Both the position numbers and the translations under genes were made by a program. From IMG/VR virus record IMGVR_UViG_3300047277_000166, positions 1 through 25,973 of that record: a DNA stretch of 25,973 nt, one strand, 5' to 3'. Under the pieces are notes generated by a model. The model ran no database searches. It was not told where the DNA came from and saw only the letters and a list, made by a program, of their open reading frames with translations. This DNA is from a virus. Shown in pieces: positions 24,949 through 25,973 of the stretch (within the stretch, counting starts at the first letter, position 1; every line of letters starts with the position of its first letter).

Positions 24949-25658
24949 ACTAGATCCTCAACAGAAAAATCATCAATATACATCAATGTAGATTTACGAT
25001 TACCATAATAATGTTTTTCAAATGAATATTCTATAGGTTTATTATCCCAATTTCTTAATTCATCAGACCACAATACAACCTGATCTTTGTTCAATAAATC
25101 AGCAATACCAGAAATACCAGTAAATGTTGATATAAATGGTGGTTTACAATTCTTGATGATATAAGCATTTTCTATTATATCATCATTGTAATCTAAATAT
25201 CGAACATTTCCAATATCAGATAATGTATTAGATTTTCTGCGAGTATCAATATCAGGACCAGACCATCTATCTCCACAATAATATTCATCACCAAATTGCA
25301 TATTCAATTCAGGAACTTGTAATATAAAATCATCATCAACATCAAATTCCATACCATAATTGTCTTTTAACCAGTTCTCATACCGGCAAGTTTCAATTGG
25401 CCTGTTATTATTGTTTTTATCTTCTCTTGTCCATGAGCTTAATACTTTTACACCAGAAGTATATACATCATCTTCAAACACCACATCTTCAAATATATCC
25501 TGATACATAAGAAGTTCTTTAATACCTTTGAACTTACGCATTTCTTTGCGTATAATCAAATATACTTTTTCACCGGTGGATTTATAGATGCCGGATAATA
25601 CAGGTAGTGCGTTTAAAAAATCACCAAGATTTGCTGTACTACTAAGATGTAATTTCAT
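24945..25658 (-). CDS. Glycosyltransferase-like protein (GT9-like fold), 237 aa
   Basis: The N-terminus MKLHLSSTANLGDFLNALPV matches the start of heptosyltransferase-like (GT9/GT-B) proteins: a first strand then a GD-x-hhh-hP-hh helix. KVYLIIRKEMRKFKGIKELL and IFEDVVFEDD follow the same fold, and a second half with FISTFTGISGIADLLNKDQV resembles the sugar-nucleotide-binding Ser/Thr-Gly loop. AGGAATTTTA lies before the ATG at 25658, 17 bases inside the upstream gene; a longer frame to 25694 has no ribosome binding site. Function is inferred from fold only. Confidence 0.6.
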   Translation of the reverse strand: MKLHLSSTANLGDFLNALPVLSGIYKSTGEKVYLIIRKEMRKFKGIKELLMYQDIFEDVVFEDDVYTSGVKVLSSWTREDKNNNNRPIETCRYENWLKDNYGMEFDVDDDFILQVPELNMQFGDEYYCGDRWSGPDIDTRRKSNTLSDIGNVRYLDYNDDIIENAYIIKNCKPPFISTFTGISGIADLLNKDQVVLWSDELRNWDNKPIEYSFEKHYYGNRKSTLMYIDDFSVEDLV

Positions 25659-25973
25659 TAAAATTCCTAAACATAACAAAAGGGTCAGATTCATCTATGC
25701 GATGAAGTTCAAATATCTCAGGATTATATAGGTAGGCCAATAACATTAATGTTTGGTCATCATCTACTAGATTTGCCATTGTTAAGTTATTAAATGCACC
25801 AAATATCAATTCTTGTAGACTTTCCCATTTAGCCTTACTGGCAACAATCTTTGCACCAAACATATGTACAAGATTATTTGCAATGATATATTGTATTGGT
25901 TGACCTTGATAATCTCTAAAATCGAAGAAATGTATCTTATTAGGATTAAATGGATAAGACCAAGATGTAATAC
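25642..25973 (-). CDS. Glycosyltransferase-like protein (possibly HtrL/YibB-type), N-terminus outside window
   Basis: The frame is open at the right edge; about 110 codons are visible. The reading WSYPFNPNKIHFFDFRD, QYIIANNLVHMFGAKIVASK, AKWESLQELIFGAFNNL and ANLVDDDQTLMLLAYLYNPE is present. The pattern of a Gly-Ala-Lys segment, Trp-containing helix and then DDDQTLxLLxYxxNP fits, from memory, glycosyltransferases of the WlaTC/HtrL/YibB type, where the Asp-Gln region recurs. The ATG at 25863 is internal to this longer frame. It ends in the start of the GT9-like gene (17-base overlap). Confidence 0.5.
   Translation of the reverse strand, partial: ITSWSYPFNPNKIHFFDFRDYQGQPIQYIIANNLVHMFGAKIVASKAKWESLQELIFGAFNNLTMANLVDDDQTLMLLAYLYNPEIFELHRIDESDPFVMFRNFNEITS

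Noticed and set aside
1-25973. CRISPR array, insertion sequence or integrase/attachment site
   Set aside because: No regularly spaced repeats, transposase or integrase genes were seen; the repeats present are promoter cassettes and isolated pairs.

Overview
This window is a stretch of a large, low-GC, T4-like tailed phage (myovirus) genome. Every gene I can support lies on the minus strand. The T4 affinity rests on a FEN-family RNase H (rnh), a gp61-type primase, class I ribonucleotide reductase (nrdA/nrdB), a GroES-type co-chaperonin, exact T4-type late promoter octamers (TATAAATA), and proteins with T4-like capsid targeting sequences. Several genes resemble, from memory, families typical of aquatic T4-like phages (DUF6267-, DUF6433- and DUF7207-like). 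The host cannot be fixed from sequence. Exact TTGACA/TATAAT promoters suggest a bacterium with an ordinary housekeeping sigma factor.

Region 1-4780 is an early block of very small genes (22-109 aa). Ten near-identical promoter/leader cassettes (TTGCCA or TTGACA, 16-18 bp, TATAAT, then a leader of about 30 nt) each drive one to five genes, often with ATGA or TAATG overlaps. Many of these genes are too short for ordinary gene callers, and six encode peptides that are mostly one or two membrane segments. Between 4780 and 5032 there is a non-coding gap with short repeats and a hairpin.

Region 5033-9438 holds two operons with perfect-consensus promoters. The first carries a zincin/VWA (CobT-like) protein, a 65-aa protein, a MazG-like pyrophosphohydrolase, a GroES-like co-chaperonin and a small membrane protein. 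The second carries rnh and a stand-alone domain resembling the DNA-binding domain of DNA ligase. Region 9442-13611 is a nucleotide-metabolism operon: second MazG-like protein, NrdB, short NrdA, zinc ribbon, GIY-YIG-type nuclease and an unknown protein. Primase (13601-14617) has its own promoter.

Region 14677-17157 holds a membrane-anchored coiled-coil protein, a spanin pair in which the outer-membrane lipoprotein gene is nested in another frame of the inner-membrane spanin gene, and a beta-helix tail-fibre-like protein. Region 17166-24397 is the most interesting part. It is a late cluster in which five proteins begin with MKTF or MSKTF leaders ending in Glu at residue 9 or 10, matching the capsid targeting sequence that the T4 prohead protease removes. 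The cargo includes an NMN-adenylyltransferase-like/P-loop kinase-like fusion, a PD-(D/E)XK-like putative nuclease, a ligase-superfamily nucleotidyltransferase-like protein, and a large protein with six internal Glu-rich cleavage-like sites. I infer a set of enzymes packaged in the head and delivered with the DNA, able to act on NAD and on DNA ends from the first moment of infection. The right end (24463-25973) has a methyltransferase and two glycosyltransferase-like genes, probably for surface or glycan modification.
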